Below, one piece after another: positions 54,241 to 61,842 of a stretch of DNA of 64,000 nucleotides (its first letter is position 1; the number at the start of each line of letters is the position of its first letter). The notes under the pieces were generated by a model. It was given only the letters and a program-made list of their open reading frames with translations. It had not been told where the DNA came from and ran no database searches. A program made the translations under genes and the position numbers. The DNA comes from Deltaproteobacteria bacterium HGW-Deltaproteobacteria-18 (GTDB lineage Bacteria > Desulfobacterota > Desulfovibrionia > Desulfovibrionales > Desulfomicrobiaceae), in assembly GCA_002841885.1 (NCBI GenBank), contig PHBE01000012.1, forward strand, positions 62,001 to 126,000, given 5' to 3'.

Positions 54241-55169
54241 TAATCACCCTTGCCACAGGATGATTTGTCATGTTGCCGGTTGCCACCCGACCCTAGCGTG
54301 CTTCGCCCGGACTGATTTTGCAGTCCCAGATGTCCTTCACTTCTGCGCTCGACTTTTGCTGCCGCCTCACGCTGCTCTGCACTATTTATGCAGATTCGGA
54401 CGCATCTGTTCCTTACGGAAAGGTTACGACTACCACGCCTCTGTCGCCTGGTTGCGCCATGCGCAACCAGATTCGATCACTGATTCATCAAAAACAGCAC
54501 GTACCTTTTGGCCGCCCGCTGTCGTGAGCTTCTACCTCACTATGCGTTATGTTTAACTTAGGCGCCCACTGTGCCTGTGCTTTCATCGCCGGGGCAAATC
54601 CCAGACATTATTGCTTCTTTCGGGTTACGAGGTGCCGAAGCTGACCTTACTCCAAAATTACTTGCACAAACTTTATAACGCGGGTTCGTCTCCTCGCCAT
54701 ATTAAATCGGGTTGGGATCGCTCCCTTCTATTTGCTGCTCTACACGCAAAATTTTTACCGGGGTGTCACCACCAACTTCGAGCCTGCCAGGGATCGACGG
54801 CTTATATATCTGCATGCGCAAAAACCCCTCGTGTGTCACAAATGCTCAAAGAGACACTTGCCCCACACCCCCATTTTCTGGGGCACACGACATATTTGAT
54901 TATCCAGTCGCACCACCATCAATACAATAAAAATATGAACTCAACTCCTAATCACTCCTCGCCAAACAGCGACTTGCTCATAGGAACTGGTTCCCAAACC
55001 GAACGGGCCCGTTTCCGTAGCATTCGGCTTTCCTGGTCATCTACTTCTTCAAGATCATAATCCGGATGGCTGTCCGGCTGGCTGGCACCGATCCATCAAA
55101 GTAGTGGCGACTAAACGGCAACATGACAAAATCATCAATCATCCAATCCTATATATAATCAGGCTATGC
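54241..55169. other. Gene-poor region before the RNA/ORF module
   Basis: About 930 bases of mid GC with no plus-strand gene. It holds a perfect hairpin CTGGTTGCGC-CAT-GCGCAACCAG (54448-54470), the sequence shared with 31.8 kb at 54678-54702, one small minus-strand frame (54702-54815), and CCCCATTTTCTGGGG at about 54868-54883. It might be a transfer or replication origin; nothing proves it. Confidence 0.4.
54702..54815 (-). CDS. Possible 37-aa peptide
   Basis: MQIYKPSIPGRLEVGGDTPV then KILRVEQQIEGSDPNPI has protein-like composition, and GAGGGG lies 9 nt before the ATG. Directly after its stop, one base on, another start (ATG 54700) opens a 17-codon frame MARRRTRVIKFVQVILE. No family recognised. 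Confidence 0.35.
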   Translation of the reverse strand: MQIYKPSIPGRLEVGGDTPVKILRVEQQIEGSDPNPI

Positions 55170-55395
55170 CTGTTGAAAGGGGTACGCGAGAAGGGAAAAT
55201 TGCGATGTGATATCACAAAGAAGCCGGTGAACACCGGCTTCGCGGGATACGAAAGATCCCGCCAAAGGTAGGTACATTGGGTGACTCCCGAAGGAGTCGA
55301 AGCGCACACATTTATGCGCTTGAAGACATACCCAAATGTATGGGAAAGATTTCTTTTTCACGGCAAGGCGTGAAAAAGAAAATCTAATCCGCACC
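55170..55395 (+). ncRNA. Candidate structured RNA with six consecutive hairpins
   Basis: Perfect stems follow one another: TGTGAT/ATCACA (55206-55217), GAAGCCGGTG/CACCGGCTTC (55220-55241), GCGGGAT/ATCCCGC (55242-55262), GACTCC-CGAA-GGAGTC (55283-55298), AAGCGCA/TGCGCTT (55300-55321), and a long final stem AGATTTCTTTTTCACG with its near-complement (55347-55385). No frame spans it. It leads into a set of coupled ORFs, so it is a leader or an independent RNA; strand is inferred from the downstream genes. Confidence 0.5.
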
Positions 55396-55437
55396 TCAAT
55401 GTAGTAAGCATCTATTTGATTTTTTTAAATAAAGACA

Positions 55438-55545
55438 ATGAACGAACAGGCCCCTGGCGGGCCCAAGATGGTTCTTGATAAGAATTTTGATGATCTTGTT
55501 CTAAAACCGGAAAAGAAAAATCGTTTTCCCATTCCTCTCTTATGA
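55438..55545 (+). CDS. Small ORF 1 of the coupled module
   Basis: A 35-codon frame MNEQAPGGPKMVLDKNFDDL then VLKPEKKNRFPIPLL. No strong Shine-Dalgarno, but its stop overlaps (ATGA) an ATG at 55542 that is in frame with the next small ORF, suggesting coupling. Unknown function. Confidence 0.4.
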   Translation: MNEQAPGGPKMVLDKNFDDLVLKPEKKNRFPIPLL

Positions 55546-55568
55546 AAAATCTAATTTGGGAGGTAATC

Positions 55569-55643
55569 ATGGAAAACGAAATCGCCCGTTTTGGGCTGGC
55601 AAGTGCAATCCTGTGCCCTGACCGAGGTCTGACATGGGCATAG
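55569..55643 (+). CDS. Leader-like small ORF 2
   Basis: A 24-codon frame MENEIARFGLASAILCPDRG then LTWA, with GGGAGG 5-6 nt before the ATG, the best ribosome site in the module. It ends inside the start of the 357-aa gene (ATGGGCATAG), out of frame. An overlapping leader of just this size drives repA translation in IncFII-type plasmids (tap); the parallel is inference. An alternative in-frame start is 55542. Confidence 0.5.
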   Translation: MENEIARFGLASAILCPDRGLTWA

Positions 55644-56707
55644 TCAAAGACCTTGAAGAGTCAACTCAGACAACAAATCAAGCTATTTACAAGGTGATCC
55701 AGGCGCAACGCGCCTTGGCCTTACGGCATCGCCATCCGAATCTCATGGAGTATCTGGAGCGAACGTCATGGACACAAACGGCAGCGGCCCTGACCGCCCA
55801 TTTCTGGCCCAAGACCGTATCTCAGGAACTTTTCGTGCAGGCAGAAATTGAACGGATTTATCTGGCCGGGCTTATCCTCGCGCCACTATCCGGACAATGC
55901 CCTGGCTTTTGGAATCCCTGGAGACACAATGGACATCTGGTGTGCTGGCTCAGGCAGTACACTTCTATGAAGCAGGGCAAAGTTCATTTGTTTACGCACG
56001 GGTGGAACTGGGAAGAAGCCATCGAAGGACTTGCCCAAAGTGCACAGTCATTCGGGATCATGGACCATGATTTTATCGAGTTCTGTTCTGAGTTAATAGT
56101 CAGCAATGTCTACTGCCCGACAGTTCGTGGGCAGTTCGCGCGGAAGATTTTTGCGCCACTTCTTTTTCATGAGCAGGGCTTAAAGATTTTCCGAACAGCG
56201 AAAGCAAATCAGTCTGTGACATGGTGGGACGAAAAGCATGCATTTGTACTCAGCAAAAATCGTATCATTTCCATCAAGGGGCAATGGACAGACCTCACAA
56301 CTGATTCCTGTACGCTGTGGAATTACACCGCCCGGATCAAGAACAAAGCGCTGCTCATCTTCCTTTCAGACGATTTCTTGAAATCCGTGAGGAACAATAT
56401 CGCGGATATCCTGAATTCAGGCGCTAATCCGCAGCAAAAAGTATTTTCCATATCAACGATGATGCTACGCGTTCATCGCTGGGCGAAGCATTGTCCCAAC
56501 GCAAGACCGCAATGCAACGAACTTGAACGGTGGCTGCGGCAGAAAACCGAAAAAAACTTGTTCATGAAGTACCCACGGCTTGAAGGCATGTATTTCAGCA
56601 TCGGGAAGGCAGACTGGGATAACGGGTTCTACCCTCGAAACAAAAGCGGGCTATTGGAAGACATCACATTGGACTCGTGGCTAAAATGGTGGGGGCCACG
56701 CCGGTAA
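55634..56707 (+). CDS. Unknown 357-aa protein of the coupled module
   Basis: A soluble protein rich in Trp and His (VTWWDEKHAF, FWNPWRHNGHLVCWLRQY, LKWWGPRR) with helical N-terminal part (TNQAIYKVIQAQRALALRHR). No motif for a known family was recognised; it is not a reverse transcriptase, IscB/TnpB or kinase. Translation depends on the overlapping leader ORF, since no ribosome site lies just upstream. It might be a replication initiator of the former plasmid-like element or an effector tied to the upstream RNA. The next ORF starts at its stop (TAATG). Confidence 0.55.
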   Translation: MGIVKDLEESTQTTNQAIYKVIQAQRALALRHRHPNLMEYLERTSWTQTAAALTAHFWPKTVSQELFVQAEIERIYLAGLILAPLSGQCPGFWNPWRHNGHLVCWLRQYTSMKQGKVHLFTHGWNWEEAIEGLAQSAQSFGIMDHDFIEFCSELIVSNVYCPTVRGQFARKIFAPLLFHEQGLKIFRTAKANQSVTWWDEKHAFVLSKNRIISIKGQWTDLTTDSCTLWNYTARIKNKALLIFLSDDFLKSVRNNIADILNSGANPQQKVFSISTMMLRVHRWAKHCPNARPQCNELERWLRQKTEKNLFMKYPRLEGMYFSIGKADWDNGFYPRNKSGLLEDITLDSWLKWWGPRR

Positions 56708-56886
56708 TGAGTAGGTTTTCATTGCTTGTTTTCATAGAGCCAGGGTTTTGGCTGAGGTTTTCTTCACCTTCAGGTTCCACCTATTGGCAGACACTCCTTG
56801 CCGACGGATTGAAACCGTCCCAGACTTACGAAAAGGAATTATCACCTCCACCACGTGAGTGCGCCCAGCAGGGCGCACCACAATAA
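56707..56886 (+). CDS. Small ORF 3 coupled to the 357-aa gene
   Basis: A 59-codon frame MSRFSLLVFIEPGFWLRFSS then PSGSTYWQTLLADGLKPSQT, ending inside the terminator stem. The TAATG overlap with the preceding stop and the terminator immediately after it argue it is a real last cistron. No family recognised. Confidence 0.45.
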   Translation: MSRFSLLVFIEPGFWLRFSSPSGSTYWQTLLADGLKPSQTYEKELSPPPRECAQQGAPQ

Positions 56887-56920
56887 ATAGGGCTGCATTC
56901 GCAGCCCTATTTATTGTAAT
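56881..56920 (+). terminator. Terminator of the coupled module, 16-bp perfect stem
   Basis: CAATAAATAGGGCTGC (56881-56896) pairs with GCAGCCCTATTTATTG (56901-56916) around ATTC. The GGGCTGCA core is the same as in the hipA terminator at 54207. It may serve the convergent gene too. Confidence 0.85.
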
Positions 56921-56929
56921 ATTTTATAA

Positions 56930-57253
56930 TTATTCGCTCTTTGCGGGCATCATAATTGGTAATGGCTTGGTATTGGGGGGCGTTGGTTTGTTCTTCGGGG
57001 ATCTAACTTGAGCGGATCTTGTTTCGATATCTACCTCCTCGGATGTTTCTTGTTTTCGGCGATCGAGTTCAGCCTGAATTTCTTTAAGAGCCTTGTGACA
57101 CTGTTTTTCGATGAGCAGGGCAATTTCGTCATTCAGAACAAATTTCCATTCAAGCTCCTTGCACTCCGACTTGATCAACCTGAGCTGCTCAGCAACTTTA
57201 CCGGGCACACGAAACTTAACTGCCTCATTTTTTTGGATTTCCTTAATTAGCAT
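56930..57253 (-). CDS. RHH-type plasmid protein
   Basis: A 107-aa protein starting MLIKEIQKNEAVKFRVPGKV; the KFRVP-x-x-V-A-x-Q-L motif is that of small ribbon-helix-helix proteins. The tail is proline/lysine-rich (KNKPTPPNTKPLPIMMPAKS). GAGG precedes the ATG. It may regulate partitioning, mobilisation or recombination of the island. Confidence 0.6.
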   Translation of the reverse strand: MLIKEIQKNEAVKFRVPGKVAEQLRLIKSECKELEWKFVLNDEIALLIEKQCHKALKEIQAELDRRKQETSEEVDIETRSAQVRSPKNKPTPPNTKPLPIMMPAKSE

Positions 57254-57381
57254 ATGGGTACCTCATATTTGAATTTACCCTTTCACCCGGGAAAGAAGCT
57301 TTTTTTTTCATTTCGACTCATTTTCTTGGCCAAGTTGAAAAAAAATCGCGTTTCCCGCGCCTCCGATCATCGGAGGTTAAT

Positions 57382-57654
57382 ATGAATGAAGTTGAGTTTG
57401 AAAATGAAGCGGGAGTGACCGCGAAGGAAGTAATGAAAAAATTAGGGTGTTCGCGGAGTCTGCTGTCCACTCCTGAAATGAAGATCGCACTTGGGGCATT
57501 TGTAATAGGAAAGAGCGGGATCCGATTTAAAAAATCGTACGTGAAAAGGATGATGGAGGGAGAGACTCTGATTGCTTTGCTCGAAGAGCAAATGCAAGCG
57601 ACCACCTCCCACAGCATAGAAGGAATGGCTGAGTCCAAGTTGGGACTTTGGTAG
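57382..57654 (+). CDS. Excisionase-like small DNA-binding protein
   Basis: A 90-aa protein with a winged-helix-like pattern (VTAKEVMKKLGCSRSLLSTP, IGKSGIRFKKSYVKRMME) as in Xis/AlpA/MerR-type recombination directionality factors. GGAGG is 6 nt before the ATG and the integrase starts 18 bp after its stop, the usual xis-int arrangement. Confidence 0.65.
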   Translation: MNEVEFENEAGVTAKEVMKKLGCSRSLLSTPEMKIALGAFVIGKSGIRFKKSYVKRMMEGETLIALLEEQMQATTSHSIEGMAESKLGLW

Positions 57655-57672
57655 AAAGAGGTAATAATATAA

Positions 57673-58728
57673 ATGGCTTATTATGAAGAAGAAACTGGCA
57701 AATGGCGTGGTGTCATCAAATATAGCGAAACGAAACGAAGAACAAAACTCGTAGCAACAGAGCGTGAAGCGGTGGAGTGGGAAACCCTAGGACGCGCCGA
57801 ACGGGATCGAAATCGACAACAATCAAAAAATCGCAAAGGGATATTGTCCATATCGAACTATTGTATCGGCCCTCTCGTAGAGGGATATCTGATTCATCTT
57901 CAAGGCAGGAACAAGCCTCGGGAATGGAGCGAAAAATTGAATTTTTTCAGAAGGTTTCTGTCGATTGTCCCGTCGAAAACACATGTTTCAAACATTACAC
58001 CAGACATGGTGATGGCATTCATTGACCGTGACCAGGCACGTTCGGGGAATGCTCGTAACAAAGACCTTAAGCGGCTTGATGCGGCTTGGGCATGGGGCGT
58101 AAAGCGACTTAAACTGCCATATGCAAACCCATTTGTTTTCTGCGACAGGTTTCCGGAATTAAGAAAAGCAAAGTATATACCGCCTTTTCAAGACGTTCTG
58201 AAGGTTACATTATCCGCGACAGGCGAGGAGCGTTTAATTTTGATGCTCTGTCTCGTGACAGCGGCTCGACGTGTCGAAATGTTTAGAATCAAAGTAGAAA
58301 CTGATTTTATTCCAGATGACTGCATTATTGTTCTAACAACAGAAAAGACAAATGGAAATGGCGAGAGAAGAGATAAAATAAAAATACCGGACGAGTTGAG
58401 TCAACAAATACAGAGACACATCGAAAATAATAGCATTACAGAGATGCTGTTTAATTATGTCAGTCCAGATCGTGGAAACTGGGACAAGTGGCTCAAAGAT
58501 TTTTGTATACAGAATGAAGTAAAACCATTCACGATCCATGGAATAAGGCATCGTGTGGCAACAGAGTTGATCAAGAAGAAAATTGAACTTACGGATATCC
58601 AGGCCCTTCTGAGACACACTCGGGCATCGACCACAGATAATTATATTCATAATATCGGCGAATCTCTAGATATAACTATATATACAAAATCAGTTCTAGA
58701 TTTACTGAAAATTAATAATGCAGCGTAA
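57673..58728 (+). CDS. int: Tyrosine recombinase 1 (phage-type integrase)
   Basis: A 351-aa integrase with an N-terminal AP2-like arm-binding part (YYEEETGKWRGVIKYSETKR), a core-binding domain and a catalytic domain. Visible catalytic residues: Arg in VTAARRVEMFR, H-x-x-R in IHGIRHRVAT, His in LLRHTRAST and Tyr in DNYIHNI. It is AT-richer than integrase 2 and 33-40% similar in pattern to it (MAY...KW/RWR start). A terminator follows its stop. Confidence 0.9.
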   Translation: MAYYEEETGKWRGVIKYSETKRRTKLVATEREAVEWETLGRAERDRNRQQSKNRKGILSISNYCIGPLVEGYLIHLQGRNKPREWSEKLNFFRRFLSIVPSKTHVSNITPDMVMAFIDRDQARSGNARNKDLKRLDAAWAWGVKRLKLPYANPFVFCDRFPELRKAKYIPPFQDVLKVTLSATGEERLILMLCLVTAARRVEMFRIKVETDFIPDDCIIVLTTEKTNGNGERRDKIKIPDELSQQIQRHIENNSITEMLFNYVSPDRGNWDKWLKDFCIQNEVKPFTIHGIRHRVATELIKKKIELTDIQALLRHTRASTTDNYIHNIGESLDITIYTKSVLDLLKINNAA

Positions 58729-58762
58729 AAAAAAGCGAGTCAGAGATGGCTCGCTTTTTTTG
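58727..58762 (+). terminator. Terminator between the two integrases
   Basis: AAAAAAGCGAG...CTCGCTTTTTT (58729-58760) forms an A/T-flanked stem with a 10-nt loop immediately after integrase 1. Confidence 0.85.
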
Positions 58763-58832
58763 TTGAAATAAAAAGCACTATAAAGTATACTTATTAAAGA
58801 TGGTTAGGCGTCTATGCTTATTTGGAGGCTAT

Positions 58833-59924
58833 ATGGCTTACAAAGAGAATGGACGCTGGCGGGCTGCTGTCAAATTTGACGGCACTCGCAAGACAAAGTT
58901 CTTTGACAGAAAAAAAGATGCTGAAGTGTGGGAGAAAGAGATGCTGGCATCACTCAAACAGTCAGCGACCCTTGATAATGAAACAAGTGCTCCAACGCCT
59001 CTTATCGGTCTGACTCTCAAAGAGTGGCTTGATTCATATGTGGAATCGCAAAATGGCTGCGTGAGCACGAAGACGTACAAGGAAAAGGCTCTTTGTCGCG
59101 ACATGTTCTTGGAGCAGTACCATGGCGAGGGCAGGACTGTGAAAAAAGGCGGCGGAAGAGGGAGTCTGACAGTGGTGCAAATAACGCCACTTGTCGCACA
59201 GCAATACTTCAAATCTGAGCGCAAGTTTGGACGAAGCGGTAACGCTGTGAACAAGGACCGCAAAAACTTGATAGCTGCCTGGAACTGGGGAGTTCAGTAC
59301 TACGGTTTTCCAACCGAAAATCCTTTCAAGCGAGTCAAGCGTCAGCCGGAATCCAGATCGCCACGATACATCCCATCGTTAGAGGACTTCCTGGCCGTAA
59401 TCAATATCGCCGATGGCCAGGACAAGACCCTGCTGCTGACCCTGTTTTACTCGGCGGGCCGGAAGAGTGAAGTCTTCAAGTTGATGACCGACGATGTAGA
59501 TTTGCGGGAGAATAGGCTTCGCTTATGGACCCGTAAACGGAAGAACTCAGACGTAGAGGCAGATTATGTGCCGATCCCTCCTGAATTCAAACCGGCCTTG
59601 TGCGAGCAAATGAACCGGCACCCGGACGTGGCTCATGTGTTCGTGAGTAGGCGAGGCCAAAAGCCTTTGGTCGATCACCGACGTTGGCTTTATCGTTTAT
59701 GTGAACGGGCCGGAGTCAGGGCCTTTGGGTTTCACGGTATTCGCCACCTTGCGGCGAGTGTGGCAATCGCTGACGGTTCGGTAGGTCTTCTTGATGTCCA
59801 GCAACTCCTTAGACACAAATCAGCAACTACGACGCAACGCTACATTCATCGTGTCACAACGTCTAATCGGGCCACGTCAGTTTTGGCATCGAAAATTCTT
59901 GGGACACGCAGGCGGGACACGTGA
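58833..59924 (+). CDS. int: Tyrosine recombinase 2, tRNA-Asp-proximal integrase
   Basis: A 363-aa integrase starting MAYKENGRWRAAVKFDGTRK, with GGAGG 7 nt upstream of ATG 58833. Catalytic residues: Arg in YSAGRKSEVFKLM, H-x-x-R in FHGIRHLAAS, His in LLRHKSAT and Tyr in TQRYIHRV. It ends 44 bp from the CCA of tRNA-Asp, the usual position of the integrase that uses the tRNA as attachment site, and is the best candidate for inserting the island. Confidence 0.92.
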   Translation: MAYKENGRWRAAVKFDGTRKTKFFDRKKDAEVWEKEMLASLKQSATLDNETSAPTPLIGLTLKEWLDSYVESQNGCVSTKTYKEKALCRDMFLEQYHGEGRTVKKGGGRGSLTVVQITPLVAQQYFKSERKFGRSGNAVNKDRKNLIAAWNWGVQYYGFPTENPFKRVKRQPESRSPRYIPSLEDFLAVINIADGQDKTLLLTLFYSAGRKSEVFKLMTDDVDLRENRLRLWTRKRKNSDVEADYVPIPPEFKPALCEQMNRHPDVAHVFVSRRGQKPLVDHRRWLYRLCERAGVRAFGFHGIRHLAASVAIADGSVGLLDVQQLLRHKSATTTQRYIHRVTTSNRATSVLASKILGTRRRDT

Positions 59925-59932
59925 ACAAGAAA

Positions 59933-59960
59933 AAGGGTTTACGCTTTCACGTAAACCCTT
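59933..59960 (-). terminator. tRNA-Asp terminator
   Basis: On the minus strand AAGGGTTTACG-TGAAAG-CGTAAACCCTT is followed by TTTCTTG, 8 nt after the tRNA CCA. It belongs to the island side; the original terminator is probably the hairpin at 36342-36373. Confidence 0.85.
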
Positions 59961-59968
59961 GATTTCTT

Positions 59969-60045
<77 letters not shown>

Positions 60046-60050
60046 GCATT

Positions 60051-60089
60051 TTGTAAGGCCGACGCTCTCCCAGCTGAGCTAACCGCCCC
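60051..60089 (-). pseudogene. 5' half of tRNA-Val (UAC)
   Basis: GGGGCGGTTAGCTCAGCTGG then GAGAGCGTCGGCCTTACAA matches the acceptor 5' strand, D arm, and anticodon arm through the loop (TAC). It breaks off after the anticodon loop, 5 nt before tRNA-Asp, so the T arm and 3' end are missing. It is not functional. Confidence 0.8.
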
Positions 60090-60112
60090 GTCCCGTCCAA
60101 CGAGAAACAGTC

Positions 60113-60139
60113 TTTATAGGGGCCAATGCCTGCTGTCAA
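60113..60139 (-). promoter_or_regulatory. Promoter of the tRNA unit
   Basis: On the minus strand TTGACA (60134-60139) and TATAAA (60113-60118) are spaced 15 bp, about 24 bp before the tRNA-Val remnant. Good sigma-70 match, slightly short spacing. Confidence 0.6.
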
Positions 60140-60340
60140 AGACTTTTTTCGAAAAATTTTAATTTGATTTTAAAACCCTATATTTCAACAACTTACGATA
60201 CGAGCAATCACCGCCAAATAAAGCGTTCTGCCTCGACATCAATGCGCAATATCCCCGAATCAGACAACTTTCTCTCTTCAGGACCACTCAACTCCGCCAG
60301 ACACCGCCGATTCACCCGGTCGCAAGGAGTACGCAAGTAC

Positions 60341-60769
60341 TCAAAACTGATCGTCACACTCCATCACTTCCAGAGGCGCAACCCCGGAGCGGTTCCTGAG
60401 CCAGTTGATGCCGCGCAGGACTGGCCCGCGGGAGATGATGTACCTTTCCAGGCGGTATTTGCCCGGAAAATCCATGAGCATGATGCCAAGGAAGATGGTC
60501 AGCAGGCCCTGGCCGGGCAGAAAGAGCATCAGCACCCCAGCCAGGAAGAGGACGAGGCCCAGCATGTTCTTGAGGATCAGGACGATTATGCGCAGGACGG
60601 GAAGGCGCCTGCGCCATAGCGTCTTGCCGCGCCTTTCGGCGCAGAAATAGTCGGCGGGAATGCGGGCGGCCACCAGGGGGATGACCAGCAGCGAGCCCAC
60701 GAATGTCAGGGCGGACAAAGCGGCCAGCCAGCCAAGCCCTTCCGCCCACCCTTCAAGTCCCGCCAGCAT
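60341..60769 (-). CDS. Small membrane protein with a PGQG motif (PGPGW-like)
   Basis: A 142-aa protein with two or three membrane helices (LSALTFVGSLLVIPLVAAR, LVLFLAGVLMLFLPGQGLLT) and a following IFLGIMLMDFPGKYRLER. The LPGQG-LLT-FLGI pattern resembles PGPGW-type membrane proteins of unknown function. Its start is 7 bp after the PfkB kinase stop on the same strand, so the two are an operon. Confidence 0.7.
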   Translation of the reverse strand: MLAGLEGWAEGLGWLAALSALTFVGSLLVIPLVAARIPADYFCAERRGKTLWRRRLPVLRIIVLILKNMLGLVLFLAGVLMLFLPGQGLLTIFLGIMLMDFPGKYRLERYIISRGPVLRGINWLRNRSGVAPLEVMECDDQF

Positions 60770-60775
60770 GACGTG

Positions 60776-61771
60776 CTACCGGCCCCGAAATTCGGCCAGG
60801 GTCTTGGCGTACTCTTCGGGCTTGAGCCTGGGGCCGAAGGTCTGGACCACCCTGGACGCGGCCAGGCTCGCGAACTCGCCAGCCTGGGCGTAATTCATGT
60901 CGTGGGTAATGCCGTACAGGAAGGCTCCGGCAAACATGTCCCCGGCGCCGTTGGTATCCAGGGGCGTAACCCGGCAGGCGTCGATCTCGTGCATGTCCTC
61001 ACCGTCATAAACCAGAGCGCCCTCCCCGCCGAGAGTGACCACGAAGGCCTTGGCGTTGCGGTGCAGCTTTTCCACGGCCTTGGCCAGGGTGCGGCACTCG
61101 CCCCAGAGCAGGGCCTCTTCGCGGTTGCAGAAAAGCAGATCCACCCCTTCGCCGACAATCTCCTCCAGACCCAGACGAAAGTATTTGACCATGGACGGAT
61201 CGGAGAAACTCAGCGCGGTTTTGACCCCGGCTTCACGTGCCATGTTCATGGCTGAAACAACAGCTGGCCTCGCCGTGGGCGAGGTCACCAGATAGCCTTC
61301 GGAGTAGAGAAATTCGGACTCGCGCAACTCTTCCGGGCACAACTGCGCAATTGACAGGGATTCGGAGATGCCAAGGTAGGTGTTCATGGTCCGCTCGGCG
61401 TCGGGCGTGATCATGACCAGGCATTTGCCGGTGACACCGTCGGCGCGACGTTCGGAAAGGTTGGTGCCTACCCCGGCCCGGGCCAGTTCCTGGGCATAGA
61501 AATCACCCATTTCATCGTTGCTGACCAGGCAGGTGTAAAAGGACTTTCCGCCGAAAAAGGCGTTGGCTACGACCGTGTTGGCAGCCGACCCTCCGCCCGA
61601 GCGGACGCTGCGTTCGCTGCGCAGATATTCGAGCAGCTCGAACTGCCGCTCTTCGTCGACCAGGGTCATGAAGCCCTTTTCCACGCCCATGGTTTCCAAA
61701 AAGGCATCGGGCACCTCGAATTCCATGTCGACCAGGGCGTTGCCCATGCCGTAAACATCGTACTTTTTCAT
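60776..61771 (-). CDS. PfkB family carbohydrate/nucleoside kinase (adenosine-kinase-like)
   Basis: A 331-aa ribokinase-fold enzyme. MGNALVDMEFEV starts the family; SGGGSAANTVVANAFFGGKS (about 58-77) is the substrate lid region, and PLDTNGAGDMFAGAFLYGI (about 274-292) contains the catalytic Asp and anion-hole GAGD. The pattern fits adenosine kinase-like PfkB members common in deltaproteobacteria. It phosphorylates a nucleoside or sugar with ATP. Confidence 0.88.
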   Translation of the reverse strand: MKKYDVYGMGNALVDMEFEVPDAFLETMGVEKGFMTLVDEERQFELLEYLRSERSVRSGGGSAANTVVANAFFGGKSFYTCLVSNDEMGDFYAQELARAGVGTNLSERRADGVTGKCLVMITPDAERTMNTYLGISESLSIAQLCPEELRESEFLYSEGYLVTSPTARPAVVSAMNMAREAGVKTALSFSDPSMVKYFRLGLEEIVGEGVDLLFCNREEALLWGECRTLAKAVEKLHRNAKAFVVTLGGEGALVYDGEDMHEIDACRVTPLDTNGAGDMFAGAFLYGITHDMNYAQAGEFASLAASRVVQTFGPRLKPEEYAKTLAEFRGR

Positions 61772-61842
61772 TAATTCTTCCTATCAGCTCTCAATTTTAA
61801 TTGTATTTCACAGGACCCATACGACCTATGGGACCCATAATC

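Noticed and set aside
54241-55169. Possible tmRNA or rRNA-like gene
   Set aside because: The CGCGGGTTCG piece recalls a T arm, but no acceptor pairing or tag peptide frame could be found.
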